Shown one piece after another: positions 5,558 to 6,353 of a stretch of 6,353 nucleotides of DNA. Position 1 is the first letter of the stretch. Each line of letters begins with the position of its first letter. The translations under genes and the position numbers were made by a program. The notes beneath the pieces are model-generated. The model was not told the DNA's origin and made no database searches. It was given only the letters and a program-made list of their open reading frames with translations. Source of the DNA: an uncultured Oscillibacter sp. (GTDB taxonomy: Bacteria; Bacillota_A; Clostridia; Oscillospirales; Oscillospiraceae); assembly GCA_902462475.1 (NCBI GenBank), contig CABQCB010000114.1, positions 1 through 6,353 of the forward strand, written 5' to 3'.

Positions 5558-5893
5558 ATGAAGCGGCTGGGGCTTTTCGCTCTGGTCCTGGCGCTGACGG
5601 TGTGCCTGGCCGCCGGCTGCGGCAAAGGCAAGGAGGAGGCGCCTGCCGATGAAGCAGGTGCAGCTGAAGTCTCCACGCTCACCGGCACGCTGGATGAGGT
5701 GAAGGACTTCATGTTCACCGTCACGGACGATGCCGGCGAGGCCTACGTGTTCTCCCTGCAGGACGGCGACAAGCCCCAGGGCCTGGACGACGTGGCCGCG
5801 GGCGACACGGTGACGGTCACCTACACCGGTACCCTTTCCGTGGTGGACGGATTGGACGGCACCATCGTCTCTGTGGAAAAGTCGGAGTCGTAA
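5558..5893 (+). CDS. Small predicted lipoprotein of unknown function, third gene of the sigma operon (111 aa)
   Basis: I do not recognise a named family. Residues 1-21 are a lipoprotein signal: MKRLG, a hydrophobic stretch, then the lipobox LAAGC with Cys21 as the lipid-anchored residue. A short charged linker (22-38, Glu/Ala-rich) precedes a compact domain of about 70 residues. Its alternating hydrophobic pattern (STLTGTLDEV, FMFTVTDDAG, AYVFSL, GDTVTVTYTG, GTIVSVEKS) suggests a small beta barrel, perhaps OB-like. The gene begins 11 nt after rsiV and ends just before the operon terminator, so it is co-expressed with the sigma/anti-sigma pair. As a surface-anchored protein it could be an effector or a modulator of RsiV sensing; that is speculation. 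Translation from the GTG at 5543 would add only five residues. Confidence 0.8.
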   Translation: MKRLGLFALVLALTVCLAAGCGKGKEEAPADEAGAAEVSTLTGTLDEVKDFMFTVTDDAGEAYVFSLQDGDKPQGLDDVAAGDTVTVTYTGTLSVVDGLDGTIVSVEKSES

Positions 5894-5901
5894 AAAGAGA
5901 G

Positions 5902-5937
5902 AACGAGCCGGACGGCATCGCCGTCCGGCTTGTTTTT
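5902..5937 (+). terminator. Rho-independent terminator of the sigma operon, possibly bidirectional
   Basis: AGCCGGACGGC (5906-5916) pairs with GCCGTCCGGCT (5920-5930): 11 bp, loop ATC. Outward pairing continues over AACG with one G-U. TTGTTTTT follows. It begins 8 nt after the lipoprotein stop. On the minus strand the stem is followed by a pyrimidine-rich stretch with TTTTT further on (around 5892-5896), so it may also end the converging ComM-like gene. Confidence 0.92.
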
Positions 5938-6353
5938 ATCCCCGCAGGATATCCGTGTTGCGGTATTGGATGGCCTCCGCCAGGTGGGCCGGGCCGATAT
6001 CGGCCGCGCCCTCCAGGTCGGCGATGGTGCGGGCTACCCGCAAAATGCGGTCATGGGAGCGGGCGGTGAGTCCCATGCGGGAAAAGGCGCTTTTCATCAA
6101 GGCCTCGCCCGCTTCGTCCAGGGGACAGAACCGGCCCACCATCTCCGGCGTCATGGCGGCGTTGCAGGTGACGGCGGTGCCGGCAAAGCGCTTTGCCTGG
6201 AAGGCCCGGGCGGCCTCCACCCGGGCCTTCACCGCCGCGGAGGACTCCGCGGGCGCACGGCGGCGGATGGCCTCATACTCCACAGAGGGCACATTCACGT
6301 GCAGATCGATGCGGTCCAAAAGCGGCCCACTGATGCGGGCAAGATATCTGGAA
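5936..6353 (-). CDS. comM: ComM/YifB-family Mg-chelatase-like AAA ATPase, C-terminal part only
   Basis: ComM is a hexameric helicase that extends branch migration during natural transformation; YifB homologues occur widely, also in non-competent species. The 138 visible residues begin inside the AAA module with RYLARISGPLLDRIDLHVNVPSV, the highly conserved family block. They continue into the Mg-chelatase C-terminal domain with FSRMGLTARSHDRILRVARTIADLEGA and end in HLAEAIQYRNTDILRG. Full-length proteins have about 500 residues, so roughly 360, including Walker A and B, lie beyond position 6353. The frame is open to the right edge; an apparent TTG start at 6319 is internal. Its stop codon (5936-5938) overlaps the T-tract of the opposing terminator. 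Family is secure; a role in DNA uptake here is not shown. Confidence 0.93.
   Translation of the reverse strand, partial: SRYLARISGPLLDRIDLHVNVPSVEYEAIRRRAPAESSAAVKARVEAARAFQAKRFAGTAVTCNAAMTPEMVGRFCPLDEAGEALMKSAFSRMGLTARSHDRILRVARTIADLEGAADIGPAHLAEAIQYRNTDILRG

Overview
The window comes from a GC-rich bacterium, most likely an anaerobic Clostridia member of the Oscillospirales type. The clues are strong AGGAG/GGAGGG ribosome sites, a rhodanese-less Gram-positive ThiI, an RsiV-like anti-sigma factor, a secreted stalk-domain/PepSY protein and short GC-rich hairpin terminators. The taxonomic call is inference from gene style; there is no marker gene that proves it.

Left third (minus strand, 1-2346): a likely two-gene unit. 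thiI (tRNA 4-thiouridine synthesis / thiamine sulfur transfer) is followed after 46 nt by cinA, which runs off the left edge. A consensus TATAAT box, an A/T-tract block and a 5' hairpin upstream of thiI look like its promoter and leader. The intergenic region 2254-2523 is shared with a divergent gene.

Middle (plus strand, 2524-4096): first, a secreted protein with a signal peptide, a copper-amine-oxidase-N-like stalk domain and two PepSY-like repeats separated by a very acidic linker, closed by a strong terminator. Next, a flavodoxin-fold NAD(P)H:FMN oxidoreductase with a four-cysteine motif of the iron-sulfur flavoprotein type. It has its own candidate promoter and an operator-like dyad over the transcription start and ribosome site.

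Right third (plus strand, 4189-5937): a compact three-gene unit of ECF sigma factor, membrane anti-sigma factor of the RsiV type, and small lipoprotein, with 8-nt and 11-nt gaps and a strong terminator at the end. By analogy with Bacillus SigV/RsiV, this is a cell-envelope stress switch that may sense lysozyme; the lipoprotein is an unrecognised third member. Converging on it from the right edge is the C-terminal part of a ComM/YifB-type AAA ATPase (minus strand), whose stop codon overlaps the T-tract of the sigma-operon terminator.

There is no CRISPR array, tRNA, rRNA or recognisable mobile element. The most interesting items are the sigma/anti-sigma/lipoprotein operon, the dyad in front of the flavoprotein gene, and the palindrome plus A/T-tract block in the thiI intergenic region.
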